A stretch of DNA of 64,000 nucleotides from Salinispora arenicola (GCF_006716065.1 NZ_VFOL01000001.1:1736001-1800000), one strand, 5' to 3'. Positions 25,076 through 34,442 are shown, counted from the stretch's first letter. Made by a program: numbers and translations. Notes: generated by a model not told the origin, from the letters alone.

Positions 25076-26053
25076 TCAAGCTGCGCGGACGAGCGCCGCG
25101 GCCAGGCGATGCAGCCCCACCCGGTCCACCCCGTCAGGCAGTAGCGGCAGCTCGACCAGTGGCAGATCCAACTCCACCAGATCGGTCCGCAGCGAGTCCT
25201 CCAACTCACGGCGTACCGCCTGGTCGTGCGCCTCGGCGGCCAGTCCGGACACGGTCGGGTCATCGGCCGGCAGTCCGGCGGCGCGCAGGCCCCGAGCGAG
25301 TTCCGTCGGGGTGACCACGGGACCGGCCGGCACGGGCGGACGGGTGGCGTTGACGATGATCCGCCCGACGGGGAAGCCCAACGACGTCAACTCGGCGATG
25401 GCGTCCACGGTCTCCTGGACCGGCATCTCCTCGAGCAGCGTCACCACGTGCACGGCGGTCATCGGGGAGCGCAGCAGGGCGGCGACCCCCTCGCTCTGGG
25501 TCTTGATCGGCCCCATCCGGGCCAACCGCGCGGTTTCGGCGGTGACGTTGAGGAACCGACCGATTCGCCCGGTCGGCGGCGCGTCCAGCACCACCGCGTC
25601 ATACACCCGCTGCCCGCCCTGGGTGCGGGTGGTGGCCTCCTTGACCTTGCCGGTCAGCAGGACGTCGCGCAGGCCGGGAGCGATGGTGGTGGCGAAGTCG
25701 ATGGCGCCGAACTTGCGCAGTGCCCGCCCCGCCCCGCCGAGCTTGTAGAACATGTCCAGATACTCGAGCAGGGCCTCCTCCGCGTCCACGGCGAGGGCCC
25801 GCACCTCGCCACCGCCCGGAGCGTCGGTCAGGTGCCGTTCGGCGTACGGCAGCGGGTCGGTGTCGAAGAGCTGGGCGATGCCCTGCCGTCCCTCGACCTC
25901 GACCAGCAGGGTGCGCCGGCCCCCGGCGGCGAGAGCAAGCGCGAGGGCGGCCGCGACGCTGCTCTTGCCGGTGCCGCCCTTGCCGGTGACCACGTGGAGG
26001 CGGGCCGGCCATTCGGTACCGGCCGGCTCGGCCGGTCGCTGCGCTGCTCCCAC
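25076..26053 (-). CDS. ArsA-type ATPase, paired paralogue (Rv3679-like)
   Basis: A 325-residue P-loop ATPase with VVTGKGGTGKSSVAAALALA, a second conserved acidic loop (LLVEVEGRQGIAQLFDTDPL) and DAVVLDAPPTGRIGRFLNV. It lacks the Phe-rich insert of its partner, suggesting a heteromer with divided roles. The genes are 54 bases apart in one orientation. In Mycobacterium the pair has been linked to envelope integrity and stress tolerance; that role is carried over only by synteny. Confidence 0.92.
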   Translation of the reverse strand: MGAAQRPAEPAGTEWPARLHVVTGKGGTGKSSVAAALALALAAGGRRTLLVEVEGRQGIAQLFDTDPLPYAERHLTDAPGGGEVRALAVDAEEALLEYLDMFYKLGGAGRALRKFGAIDFATTIAPGLRDVLLTGKVKEATTRTQGGQRVYDAVVLDAPPTGRIGRFLNVTAETARLARMGPIKTQSEGVAALLRSPMTAVHVVTLLEEMPVQETVDAIAELTSLGFPVGRIIVNATRPPVPAGPVVTPTELARGLRAAGLPADDPTVSGLAAEAHDQAVRRELEDSLRTDLVELDLPLVELPLLPDGVDRVGLHRLAAALVRAA

Positions 26054-26073
26054 CCGTCGAGCCTAACCAGCGG

Positions 26074-26667
26074 TCACCCTCCGGCCACCTCGCAGACCCG
26101 CCAACCCTTCTTCTCGACCACGGTGAGGCGCAGGGGTAGCTCGGCGGTCTTCTCGTCGGCGGTGGTCATGGTGACCGTGGTGGTGACAGTGGCCCGGTCC
26201 TCGGCCTGGTCGTCGACCTTCGGCGGGCTCCACCGGAAGTATGGCCGCTCGTAGTCGGCCGCGTACGCCTCCACCTCGGCGACCTTGGCGGCGATCTTGC
26301 TGTCGTCCCGGGCGGCCGAGCACACCAGGTTCGATGCCTTCGTCGCGTCCCGGTCCTGGTAGACGGCGGTGAGGAATTCGTCCACGGCGGCCGTGGGCTC
26401 CTGGGCGCCCTCGCCCTGCTCCGCGGCGCGCAGCGTCAGGAAGGCGATGACCCCGCCGGCGGTGCAGACCACTAGAAGCGCCGCGAGGGTGATCGACGCG
26501 ATCAGTGCTCCGCGCCGCCGCCGCGGTGCCGCATCCTGCTGGTTCGGGGGTTGGAGGGCCGTCGGCGACGGCCCCGCCGATAAGTCCTGTGGCGGCGCGG
26601 TTGGGGCGACCGGCTCGGCCGGAGTGTCCGGCTGACCGGTCGGGTCGCCGCTGGACGGTTGGGTCAT
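26074..26667 (-). CDS. single-pass membrane protein with extracytoplasmic NTF2-like domain, hypothetical
   Basis: ATG 26667 gives 197 residues: a disordered Pro/Gln-rich cytoplasmic N-terminus, a basic stop (RRRRGAL), one transmembrane helix (IASITLAALLVVCTAGGVIA), and an outside domain of about 110 residues (AAVDEFLTAVYQDRDATKAS ... KGWRVCEVAGG). The helix-then-sheet pattern with a terminal Trp/Cys strand suggests a DUF4878/NTF2-like fold. It lies 20 bases upstream of the ATPase gene in the same direction, so it is probably co-transcribed. Function unknown. Confidence 0.8.
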   Translation of the reverse strand: MTQPSSGDPTGQPDTPAEPVAPTAPPQDLSAGPSPTALQPPNQQDAAPRRRRGALIASITLAALLVVCTAGGVIAFLTLRAAEQGEGAQEPTAAVDEFLTAVYQDRDATKASNLVCSAARDDSKIAAKVAEVEAYAADYERPYFRWSPPKVDDQAEDRATVTTTVTMTTADEKTAELPLRLTVVEKKGWRVCEVAGG

Positions 26668-26977
26668 CGTTCCCCCGGGGTGTGACGGCGTCGCCTCGGC
26701 GAGGTGACGGGTGGCGTTGGACGGCCGCTCCGACCGGAAGAGTAGCGGTTGGGCCGATCGTTGGCATGGCGCTGGTCCCGCGTGGAATCCGCCCGCTGTT
26801 CGGCCGCGATCAGCAATCCCGCCCATGAGGTGTCGCATATGTGACTTGCCTACCCGAATGCCGCGCGCCCTGTTGGCGGCCTTCGGCCATCGTCCTACGT
26901 TCCGTTGGTGCCGGATCGGGCCGGGGGCCGGGCCGACAGGTGTGGGCACGATCAGGTACAACCGCCGGAGGCAGGGC
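26668..26977. other. divergent intergenic region
   Basis: A 310-bp gap between the leftward membrane-protein gene and a rightward hypothetical gene. A CCGGAGGCAGGG ribosome site ends it. No additional gene or clear operator is visible. Confidence 0.4.
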
Positions 26978-27454
26978 ATGCACGATGTGGAGAACATCCC
27001 CCGGACCCAGTTCCCGGCCGGGCTGCCCGCAGTGCAGTTCGGCGTCGAGGGCAACGGGACGCTGACGAACGAGCGGTTGTACCGCCGGATCACCGAGCCG
27101 AGCAACAGGCCGCGCGCGGTCGCCCAACCGGGCATCTCGGACCAGCCTGCTCTGCCGCCCCGCGACGAGGAGGAGCCCGGCTACGTGGTGCATCTTCCGA
27201 TCCGGGTCGCGGGCCACGCCGCCGCCATCGCGCTGGCGGGCACGATCGCCACCTCACTGAGCTTCCTCGGCGCCGTCGATGCCGGGGAGACCACAGTGTC
27301 GACGGCCGACGACCAGAACAACCGGCACCGGGTGTTCTGCGACCTGCCCCTGCCAGACCGGTCCCGTTGCCCGCAGCCCTACGAGCACGCCGGACCGTGC
27401 GGGGAGGCGGCGGCCGAGCAACGTCCGTCACCCCAGCCCGCCACCGGACCGTAG
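26978..27454 (+). CDS. hypothetical protein with central hydrophobic segment
   Basis: A 158-residue protein from ATG 26978 after GGAGGCAGGG. The N-terminal 75 residues are polar, a mid hydrophobic stretch (AGHAAAIALAGTIATSLSFL) may be a membrane helix, and the C-terminus is Cys-containing (VFCDLPLPDRSRCPQPYEH, then GPCGEA), resembling a small Cys/His metal-binding tail. Unrecognised; conserved position before the small DUF4177-like and RidA genes. Confidence 0.7.
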   Translation: MHDVENIPRTQFPAGLPAVQFGVEGNGTLTNERLYRRITEPSNRPRAVAQPGISDQPALPPRDEEEPGYVVHLPIRVAGHAAAIALAGTIATSLSFLGAVDAGETTVSTADDQNNRHRVFCDLPLPDRSRCPQPYEHAGPCGEAAAEQRPSPQPATGP

Positions 27455-27502
27455 GCTGTGCCCTGGAAAGAGCCGCACTCCAGGAAAGAGAGCCTTCCAG
27501 CG

Positions 27503-27658
27503 ATGCAGAAGTGGGAGTACGCCACGGTCCCGCTGCTGGTCCATGCGACCAAGCAGATCCTCGACAACTGGGGCGAGGACGGCTGGGAACTGGTGTCCGT
27601 GGTGCCCGGTCCGAATCCCGAGCAACTCGTCGCCTACCTGAAGCGGGCCAAGGCATGA
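27503..27658 (+). CDS. DUF4177-type small protein
   Basis: A 51-residue protein: MQKWEYATVPLLVHATKQIL, then DNWGEDGWELVSVVPGP. The KWEY...NxxGxxGWELV pattern is the DUF4177 signature. The stop overlaps the RidA start by 4 bases (ATGA), so the two are translationally coupled. Function of the family is unknown. Confidence 0.85.
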   Translation: MQKWEYATVPLLVHATKQILDNWGEDGWELVSVVPGPNPEQLVAYLKRAKA

Positions 27659-28116
27659 CCGGGCCGCTCGCGAAACTCGCCGAGTTGGGGCACAAGCTGC
27701 CCGAGGTGGTGCCCCCCGTGGCCAGTTACCTGCCGGCCGTGCAGTCCGGGCAGCACGTCTACGTCTCCGGTCAGCTACCGATGGCCGAGGGTAAACTGCT
27801 CGCGACCGGCAAGGTCGGCGCCGGTGTCTCTGCCGACCAGGCCAAGGACCTGGCCCAGCGGTGCGCGCTGAACGCACTCGCGGCGATCAACTCGCTGGTC
27901 GGCCTGGAGAACGTCGTCAAAGTCGTCAAGCTGACCGGCTTCGTGGCCAGTGCCCCGGGCTTCACCGGCCAGCCCGGCGTCATCAACGGCGCCTCCGACC
28001 TTTTCGGCACCGTCTTCGGTGAGGCCGGTCGTCATGCGAGGAGCGCGGTGGGGGTGGCCGAACTGCCCCTGGACGCCCCCGTCGAGGTCGAGGTCATCGT
28101 CGAGGTCACGGCCTAG
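27655..28116 (+). CDS. RidA/YjgF-family protein (Rv3678c-like)
   Basis: A 153-residue single-domain RidA homologue (YVSGQLPMAEGKLL; VVKLTGFVASAPGFT; ARSAVGVAELPLDAPVEVEV). Classical RidA proteins hydrolyse reactive enamines/imines from PLP enzymes. Here the catalytic Arg/Glu set typical of RidA is not clearly complete, so a divergent subgroup is likely. Conserved neighbour of the MBL-fold gene in the crp region of actinobacteria. Confidence 0.88.
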   Translation: MTGPLAKLAELGHKLPEVVPPVASYLPAVQSGQHVYVSGQLPMAEGKLLATGKVGAGVSADQAKDLAQRCALNALAAINSLVGLENVVKVVKLTGFVASAPGFTGQPGVINGASDLFGTVFGEAGRHARSAVGVAELPLDAPVEVEVIVEVTA

Positions 28117-28122
28117 CCACTG

Positions 28123-28197
28123 CCGCGATCTTGCACGTCCTGCCGGTCAAAGCCCCTGAACGGGTAGGAAGCGGAGCTTGGAGGTGCAAGATCGCGG
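28123..28197. repeat. 75-bp palindromic intergenic element (REP/MITE-like)
   Basis: Exact 14-bp inverted arms CCGCGATCTTGCAC (28123-28136) and GTGCAAGATCGCGG (28184-28197) bracket 47 bases with no coding. It lies between two co-directional genes. Similar GATCTTGCAC-ended palindromes are, to my recollection, recurrent in Micromonosporaceae genomes, which would make this a dispersed repeat. Confidence 0.7.
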
Positions 28198-28229
28198 AGG
28201 GCGGTGGCGGTGGTCGTACGATCGCAGCC

Positions 28230-29057
28230 ATGAGCGGGCACTTCACGGCGCCGGCGACAGCTCTCGCGGGCGCGCTGCCGGGGTGGGTCACGCTGCTGCG
28301 GGCCCCGAACCCAGGGCCGATGACACTGACTGGAACCAACACCTGGGTGCTGCGCGCCGCTGCAGGCGCACCTGCAGTGGTGGTCGACCCTGGGCCAGCC
28401 GACGAGACACACCTGGCCGCGATCGCCGCCCAGGGGCCGATCGGGCACGTGCTGATCACACACGGGCACCCCGACCACACCGAAGGCTCAGCGCGTCTGC
28501 ATGACCTGCTCGGCGGGGTGCCCGTGCTCGCCGCGGACCCCGCGCACACCATCGGCGGTGCGCCGCTGACCGCGTCGGCCGACCAACTCGGCGGCGACGG
28601 GCTACAGATCCGCCTGCTGGTCACCCCCGGGCACACCGCCGACTCGATCTGCCTGCTCGCGCGGCACGGCGACGAGCGGGTGGTGCTCACCGGCGACACG
28701 ATCCTTGGCCGGGGCACCGCCGTGGTCGCCCACCCGGACGGACATCTCGGGGACTACCTGGACAGCCTCGAGTTGCTCTCGACGTACGCCGGGATCCCGG
28801 CGCTGCCCGGCCACGGCCCGGCACTGGCCGACTGTGGCGCCGCGGCGGAGTTCTACCTGGCCCACCGGCGGGGTCGACTCGACCAGGTCCGGGCCGCGCT
28901 CGACGCCGGTGCCAGCACCCCCGCCGAGGTCGTGGCGGCGGTCTACGCCGACGTCGACCGGTCACTGTGGTGGGCTGCCGAATGGTCGGTCCGGGCGCAG
29001 TTGGAGTACCTGGGCCGGGAATCCGGCACCACCGGTGCGGGGTTGGAGCAGACGTGA
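28230..29057 (+). CDS. MBL-fold metallo-hydrolase (Rv3677c-like)
   Basis: A 275-residue metallo-beta-lactamase-fold protein with the metal motif ITHGHPDHTEGS, a second His in LVTPGHTADSI and LTGDTILG, and an HGP near 195 (LPGHGPAL). A C-terminal winged-helix-like LACTB2 extension follows (STPAEVVAAVYADVD). The LACTB2 class includes nucleases and thioesterases; the substrate here is unknown. The stop overlaps the start of the cyclase gene (GTGA). Confidence 0.9.
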   Translation: MSGHFTAPATALAGALPGWVTLLRAPNPGPMTLTGTNTWVLRAAAGAPAVVVDPGPADETHLAAIAAQGPIGHVLITHGHPDHTEGSARLHDLLGGVPVLAADPAHTIGGAPLTASADQLGGDGLQIRLLVTPGHTADSICLLARHGDERVVLTGDTILGRGTAVVAHPDGHLGDYLDSLELLSTYAGIPALPGHGPALADCGAAAEFYLAHRRGRLDQVRAALDAGASTPAEVVAAVYADVDRSLWWAAEWSVRAQLEYLGRESGTTGAGLEQT

Positions 29058-32000
29058 CCTGCCCGGTGTGCGGAACCGTCGCGGTACCCGGCGCGCGGTT
29101 CTGTCACAACTGTGGCGCCGCACTGCCGGCCGCGGCGACCCTCCCCGCCACCGAACGCCGGGTCGTCACCGTGCTCTTCGGTGACCTGTCCGACTTCACC
29201 TCCTGGTCGGAGGACCTCGACCCGGAGCGGGTCGGCGCCGTCACCGACCGGGTACTCGCTGCGCTGGCCGGCGCCGTCAAGACCTTCGGTGGTCACGTCG
29301 ACAAGCTGACCGGCGACGGCATCATGGCGGTCTTCGGTGCACCGGTCGCGCACGAGGACGACGCCGAACGGGCCGTGCGGGCGGCGTTGTCCATGCAGCG
29401 GGCGGTGCGCCGGGTCCTCGACGACGAACGCGGCGGCGGCGGGCCGCTGGGCCTGCGGGTCGGTCTCAACACCGGGGACGTGATCGCCGGAATCCAGGCG
29501 GCGCTCGAATACACGGTCATCGGGGACACGGTCAACACCGCCGCCCGGCTCGCCGACGCGGCGGCGGTCGGCGCTGTCTACGCGGGTGACCGGACCGCCG
29601 CCGCCACCCGACACGTCGCATCCTGGCGGGCGCTGCGTCCGCTACGCCTGAAGGGCAAGCGTGAGCCGGTCGAGGCGTACGAACTGCTCGGCTTGCTGGA
29701 CGCGACGGGCACCCGGTCCGGGCTCGGCGACGAAGCGCCCTTCGTCGGCCGGGAGACCGAGATCGGGCGGGTCGCTGGCCGGCTCGCCGAGGTGGTCGAC
29801 CGCGGCGAGCCCCGGGTACTGCTGATGACTGCCGAGGCCGGTATCGGCAAGTCCCGCTTCGCCGCCGAGGTGGAACGCTTCGCCGCCGGCTACGACGTGG
29901 GCGCCGGCCGATTCGCGGCGTACACGGGCGCGCGGGTGCTCTCCGTGCGCTGTGTCGCGTTCGGTGAGCGGCTCCGGCTCGGACCCCTGGCGGACCTGGT
30001 CCGCGCCGCGGTCGGGCTGCCCACCGACGCGGCTACCGCGCTCACCCGGCCGGTGGTCGAGGAGCGGCTGCGTCGGCTCGGCCAGCGTCTCAGCCGTACC
30101 GGTGGCGAGCCCGGACCGGTCGCCACCGAACTGTTGCTGGCCCTCCTCGGCTACGCGGAGCTGTCCAGCAGCCCCAGCGACCAGGGCGAGTGGCGACCGG
30201 CAAGCCAGTCCGCCGACGCCGATGCGGTGCCGAAGGCCGTCGCGGACCTGCTCAGCGCTCTCGCGGGGGAAGCGCCGCTGCTGGTCGTGGTGGACGACCT
30301 GCACGACGCGACCACCGACACCATCCATGCGCTCGGCGAGACCCTGTCCCGGCTGGTCGGTCCGGTGCTGGTGCTGCTGCTGGGCCGGCCGGAACTGGTC
30401 CGCACCGCGGGCGCCCTGACCCAGGTGGCCGACGCCGAGGTCCATGCGTTGCCGCCGCTGCGCGGCGCGGATGCCGCCCGGCTGCTCACCAGCTATCTCG
30501 GCGGTGGCCGGTTGCCGCAGGCCGACGCCGATCGCCTGCTCGCCACCGCGCAAGGAAACCCGTTCTATCTCGCCGAGTTGGTCACCCTGTTGATGGAGCG
30601 GGGCGCGCTCACCGCCGGCAGCGACAACGGCTGGCGACTCGCAGCGGGTTCGCTCGGCAGCCGGCTGCTTTCCCGCGACCTCGCGGCCGTGCTCGCCGCG
30701 CGGATCGACGCGCTGCCGCCGGACGCCCGCTCGGTGCTGCGGGACGCGGCGGTGGTTGGTGACGTCGTGCCGGCCGGGTCCCTCGAGGCACTGCGCGAGC
30801 AGCGGAGCGGCCGGGATGTCCGTCCATCGGCGGTGGTCGCCGTCGAGCTGGAGCGCGCGGTCGAGGAACTGCTGCAACGCCGCATGTTGCTTCGCGCGCG
30901 GTCCGGCCACACGTTCGCCACCCCGCTGATGCGGGAGGCGGCCTACGCCGGGGTCAGCAAGGCTGAACTGGCCGAACGACACGCGGCGCTCGCCCGCTGG
31001 GCGGCGGCCGATTCGTCGGCGGGCACGCCCGCATCGGGTGGGTTCACCGAGACCGCCCGGGACGACTTCGTGGCCGGGCACGTGGAGCGGGCGACCGCGC
31101 TGGCCGACGCGGTGGGCCTGCGCCCGGACGCACCGGCGCGGGCCGTGGTGCCGGTCGGGATCGCCGCGTTGGGTCAGGCCGCCCGCCGGTCGATGCACGC
31201 CGGGGAGCCGCTGCTGGCGGTGGAGTACGCCGAACGGGCCGCCGAGCTGGCCCGAGACGGGGTTCCGGCGGCCGACCGGGTGGTGCACGCGCGAGCGCTG
31301 CTCCAGGTCGGCAAGCCGGTTGAGGCGTTGGCGAAGGCCGAGAAGATCGCCGCCAACGCTGGGGACGAGGCGGCCACCCAGACCAGTTCGTTGCTTCTCG
31401 CCGGGCAGGCCCACCAGACGATGGGTGACCTGGACCGGGCGGTGAGCTGCTGGCAGGAGGCGTTGCAGGTCGCCTCCACCCACGGGATGCCGACTCTGCG
31501 TGCGTCGGCGATGCGGCGGCTCGGGATGGCCGACTTCATCACCGGCCGGTTGGGGCAGGCGAGCAGCCGGCTCGCCGCGTCGTACCAGGCCAGTCTCGCC
31601 GTGCAGGATCGCCGCGGGCAGGCGTGGTCGCTGCAGAACTTGGCCTGGGTCACCACCACGCGGGGCGACTTCGCCGGCACCGACGCGGTGCTTGGTCGGG
31701 CCGCGCGGCTGTTCGCCGAGCTGAAGGATCCGCACGGGCGGGCCTGGCTGCGGGGCACCACTGCCTTCGCCCGGCTGCTCGCCGGCCGGCTGCACGAGGC
31801 CGGCCGCCTCGCCCGGGTCTTTCTGCCGTTCGGCGAGCGGGTCGGTGAGCAGTGGGCGGTCGGCACGTTGCGGGCGGTGGAGGCGTTCGCCACTGCCGAG
31901 CTGGGTGATCTGGCCGAGGCCGACCAGGCGGCTCGGCGGGCGTACCGGGACTTCGACGCCGCCTCCGATGAGTGGGGACGGGGCTTCGCACTGGTGGTAC

Positions 32001-32626
32001 GCGGGGTCATCGCTCGTGGCCTGGGCGAGCCGGAGCATGCCGTGGACCTGCTCACCGACGCCCTGGAGTACGCCGGCCGCATCTCGCACCCGCTGTTGAC
32101 CGGTATGGCCGGGACGATGCGTGGGTTCGTGGCGTTGGACTCGGGTGACTACGACCTGGCCGAACGGGACGCGCGGGCGGTGCTGACCGCCGTCGAGCCG
32201 CACAACCAGCGGGCGCCGGCGCAGACCGCACCGCGGGTGCTGCTGGCCACCGCCCGGATGGCTGCCGGTGACCCGTCCGTCGCCGTCGGGTTGCTCGCCC
32301 CGGTGGCGACCGCCGCGCTGACCACCCCGGCGCTGTTGTTCTCCCGCCGCCAGACGATGGCCCGGTACGCGTCCGCCCTGCTCGCCTACGGTCAGCGGGA
32401 GCAGGCGCTGGACTGGGCGCGACGGGCTTTCACCGTCCCGGCCGAGGACGTGCGTAGCCAGGTGATCGCCACTGCCGTGCTGGCGGAGGCGCTTGCCGCC
32501 ACCGGCGGTCGGGCGGCGGCGCGGGCCAGCGCGGAGGAGACGGTACGCCTGGCGTACGCCACCGAACAGCGCAGCGAGCGTCGGGCCGCCGACGACCTTC
32601 TCGCTCGGCTGGCGGCGGCCGACTGA
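29054..32626 (+). CDS. class III adenylate/guanylate cyclase fused to AAA-type ATPase and TPR repeats, with zinc ribbon
   Basis: GTG 29054, inside the MBL stop, gives 1190 residues. Domains in order are a zinc ribbon (C3, C6, C17, C20), a class III cyclase domain (about 35-205; VVTVLFGDLSDFT, DKLTGDGIMAVFGAP, VNTAARLADA, both metal aspartates present), and a P-loop ATPase (Walker A AEAGIGKSR near residue 260; VVVDDLHD Walker B). A long helical TPR-like region runs to the end. Zinc ribbon-cyclase-ATPase proteins are known in actinobacteria and are thought to couple nucleotide signalling to a sensor. cAMP from it could feed the Crp at 60406, but the link is inference. Confidence 0.9.
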   Translation: MTCPVCGTVAVPGARFCHNCGAALPAAATLPATERRVVTVLFGDLSDFTSWSEDLDPERVGAVTDRVLAALAGAVKTFGGHVDKLTGDGIMAVFGAPVAHEDDAERAVRAALSMQRAVRRVLDDERGGGGPLGLRVGLNTGDVIAGIQAALEYTVIGDTVNTAARLADAAAVGAVYAGDRTAAATRHVASWRALRPLRLKGKREPVEAYELLGLLDATGTRSGLGDEAPFVGRETEIGRVAGRLAEVVDRGEPRVLLMTAEAGIGKSRFAAEVERFAAGYDVGAGRFAAYTGARVLSVRCVAFGERLRLGPLADLVRAAVGLPTDAATALTRPVVEERLRRLGQRLSRTGGEPGPVATELLLALLGYAELSSSPSDQGEWRPASQSADADAVPKAVADLLSALAGEAPLLVVVDDLHDATTDTIHALGETLSRLVGPVLVLLLGRPELVRTAGALTQVADAEVHALPPLRGADAARLLTSYLGGGRLPQADADRLLATAQGNPFYLAELVTLLMERGALTAGSDNGWRLAAGSLGSRLLSRDLAAVLAARIDALPPDARSVLRDAAVVGDVVPAGSLEALREQRSGRDVRPSAVVAVELERAVEELLQRRMLLRARSGHTFATPLMREAAYAGVSKAELAERHAALARWAAADSSAGTPASGGFTETARDDFVAGHVERATALADAVGLRPDAPARAVVPVGIAALGQAARRSMHAGEPLLAVEYAERAAELARDGVPAADRVVHARALLQVGKPVEALAKAEKIAANAGDEAATQTSSLLLAGQAHQTMGDLDRAVSCWQEALQVASTHGMPTLRASAMRRLGMADFITGRLGQASSRLAASYQASLAVQDRRGQAWSLQNLAWVTTTRGDFAGTDAVLGRAARLFAELKDPHGRAWLRGTTAFARLLAGRLHEAGRLARVFLPFGERVGEQWAVGTLRAVEAFATAELGDLAEADQAARRAYRDFDAASDEWGRGFALVVRGVIARGLGEPEHAVDLLTDALEYAGRISHPLLTGMAGTMRGFVALDSGDYDLAERDARAVLTAVEPHNQRAPAQTAPRVLLATARMAAGDPSVAVGLLAPVATAALTTPALLFSRRQTMARYASALLAYGQREQALDWARRAFTVPAEDVRSQVIATAVLAEALAATGGRAAARASAEETVRLAYATEQRSERRAADDLLARLAAAD

Positions 32627-32759
32627 TCCGGCCGCTGGCGGTGCATCCGTATCCGTAGCAGATTTGGCAATTCCGATGATGCGTGACTGGGTGGGTGGTC
32701 GATAGCGTGGGGCCGGACACGGTCCAGGGAGTTGGGCCTGCCGGACGGGAAGGGGTCTG

Positions 32760-33221
32760 ATGAAGCTGCCGCGTTCCGCCGCTGGCTGGACAGTCGCGAT
32801 CTTCGGCCTGCTCGCGTTGGTTGTGGGCGCGGTGGGCTTGGTCTGGCCGGAGGCGCTGCTGCGGCTGCTTGGCTTCGAGGTGCTGGAGTCCCGGGCGCCT
32901 GGCGACTACACCGGTACGTTTCTGACCGCGTCCTCGATGGCGTCGTTCAACATGGGGGTCTACTACCTGCTCGCCTCGGCGACCGAGTGGCGGTCCTTCT
33001 ACCGCTTCACGGTCGTGTTCCGGCTCGTTACGTTCATCGTATTCAGCATTGTGGTGCTGGCCGACGCCGCTCCGGGCCGGTTCTTCGGGGTGGCCGCCTG
33101 GGAGGCGCTGGGTGCGCTGGCGACCGCCGTGGGTCTGTGGTGGGATCGTCGTAGCGCGTTGCCGGTCGTAGCCGTCTCGTCCTCGGCCGGTCCGGCATCC
33201 ACCGCCGACGCGGTTCGCTGA
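32760..33221 (+). CDS. four-helix integral membrane protein, hypothetical
   Basis: A 153-residue protein from ATG 32760 (AAGGGG upstream). Four predicted membrane helices are visible (AGWTVAIFGLLALVVGAVGL; SMASFNMGVYYLLAS; FTVVFRLVTFIVFSIVVL; AWEALGALATAVGLWW), with a polar Ser-rich tail. No family motif is recognised. It stands alone between the cyclase and kinase genes. Confidence 0.75.
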   Translation: MKLPRSAAGWTVAIFGLLALVVGAVGLVWPEALLRLLGFEVLESRAPGDYTGTFLTASSMASFNMGVYYLLASATEWRSFYRFTVVFRLVTFIVFSIVVLADAAPGRFFGVAAWEALGALATAVGLWWDRRSALPVVAVSSSAGPASTADAVR

Positions 33222-33251
33222 GCCGCCCGCCTGGTTCGGTATTTTCGAGCT

Positions 33252-34439
33252 GTGACCGAGACCCCGCCCGGCGCGCTGCCGATGCCCATTGTGCCCGGTC
33301 TGACCGATTTGCATGTTTTTGCCCGGGGTGGTTACGCGACGATCTACAAAGCCATCCAGATCTCGGTGGGGCGTGAGGTGGCGGTCAAGGTAGAGAACCG
33401 CACCCTGGACAGTGAGCGAGACCAGGCCCGGTTCCTCCGCGAGGCGCGGGCGGCCGGCCGGATGTCGTCGCACCCACACGTGGTCGATCTCTTCGACGTC
33501 GGGGTCACGATCGACCAACATCCATATCTGATCATGGAGCTGTGCGACGGGTCGTTCGCCGAACGTATGCGCACCTCGCCGCTCGGCCCGGTGGAGGCCC
33601 GCGACCTCGGTGTCAAGATCGCCGATGCGATCGCCCACTCACACGCGGCCGGGGTGCTGCACCGGGACGTCAAGCCGGCCAATATCCTCCACTCGCACTT
33701 CAACCCGGCGGTGCTGGCCGACTTCGGGCTGGCCGTCGTCGCCGAGCTGCGCGACTCCACGGTCGCCCTCGAGGTGCTCACTCCGGCGTACGCGCCGCCG
33801 GAGATGTTCAACCACAGCCCGCCGTCGCCAGCGGTGGACGTGTACGCGCTCTGCGCCACCCTCTACGCGGTGATGCACGGCCGGCCCCCACGCTGGCGGT
33901 CCGAGCGCAACCCCAGCCTGGTAACCGTGCTGGAGATGTTCCACCAGCCGGTCCCCGGCCTGCCCGGGGTGCCGGAGGAACTGGTCGACATCCTCCGGGC
34001 CGGCATGGTGAACGACCCGGGGGCACGGCCGTCCGCGGCCGAGCTGCGGGACCTGTTGGCCGGTGTGTCGTTCGACGGGACCGGGGACGGTCCCGCCGGG
34101 CCGACCGCCGGTGGGCATTCCGGACTGTCCCCGGCCGGGCATCCCGGACCGGCTCCGGCCGGCTCGTCCGCCCCGCCGGCCCCCCGCCCACCGGTCGAGG
34201 ACGCCCACCCGACCGTGCCCTCTCCCGTCCGCCGACGGCGCCGCTGGTTCCTCGGTGGCTCCGGGATGGTCGCCCTCGTCGCGGCCGGGGCGGGGCTGGC
34301 CGGCGGCCTGGTCACGCCACAACCGGCGTCGACCGCGGGCTCGAACACCGACCCCGCCCTTCGGTCCGCGTACGCCTGGGTCGCGGAGCTGCCGTCCGCT
34401 GCCCCGGGGATGCCGGTGATAACCGCGAAAGCCAGGTGA
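33252..34439 (+). CDS. membrane-anchored Ser/Thr protein kinase
   Basis: A 395-residue Hanks-type kinase from GTG 33252. Visible are a Gly-rich loop (FARGGYATIYKA), catalytic K46, HRDVKPANIL (H137-R138-D139), DFG at 157-159 and an APPEMF activation-segment end. After a Pro/Gly-rich juxtamembrane linker (275-325) a single helix (about 332-354) leaves an outside tail of about 40 residues without PASTA or other sensor domain. It is probably a PknB-like signalling kinase of unknown input. The HAD gene follows with a 3-base gap. Confidence 0.92.
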   Translation: MTETPPGALPMPIVPGLTDLHVFARGGYATIYKAIQISVGREVAVKVENRTLDSERDQARFLREARAAGRMSSHPHVVDLFDVGVTIDQHPYLIMELCDGSFAERMRTSPLGPVEARDLGVKIADAIAHSHAAGVLHRDVKPANILHSHFNPAVLADFGLAVVAELRDSTVALEVLTPAYAPPEMFNHSPPSPAVDVYALCATLYAVMHGRPPRWRSERNPSLVTVLEMFHQPVPGLPGVPEELVDILRAGMVNDPGARPSAAELRDLLAGVSFDGTGDGPAGPTAGGHSGLSPAGHPGPAPAGSSAPPAPRPPVEDAHPTVPSPVRRRRRWFLGGSGMVALVAAGAGLAGGLVTPQPASTAGSNTDPALRSAYAWVAELPSAAPGMPVITAKAR

Positions 34440-34442
34440 CCT

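Noticed and set aside
29642..32203. Long minus-strand open frame (853 codons) opposite the cyclase gene
   Set aside because: It is a GC-bias shadow: Arg/Gly/Gln-rich, no domain pattern, and the plus strand carries a clear multi-domain protein. The same applies to 1833-3749 (-) and 21090-22991 (+).
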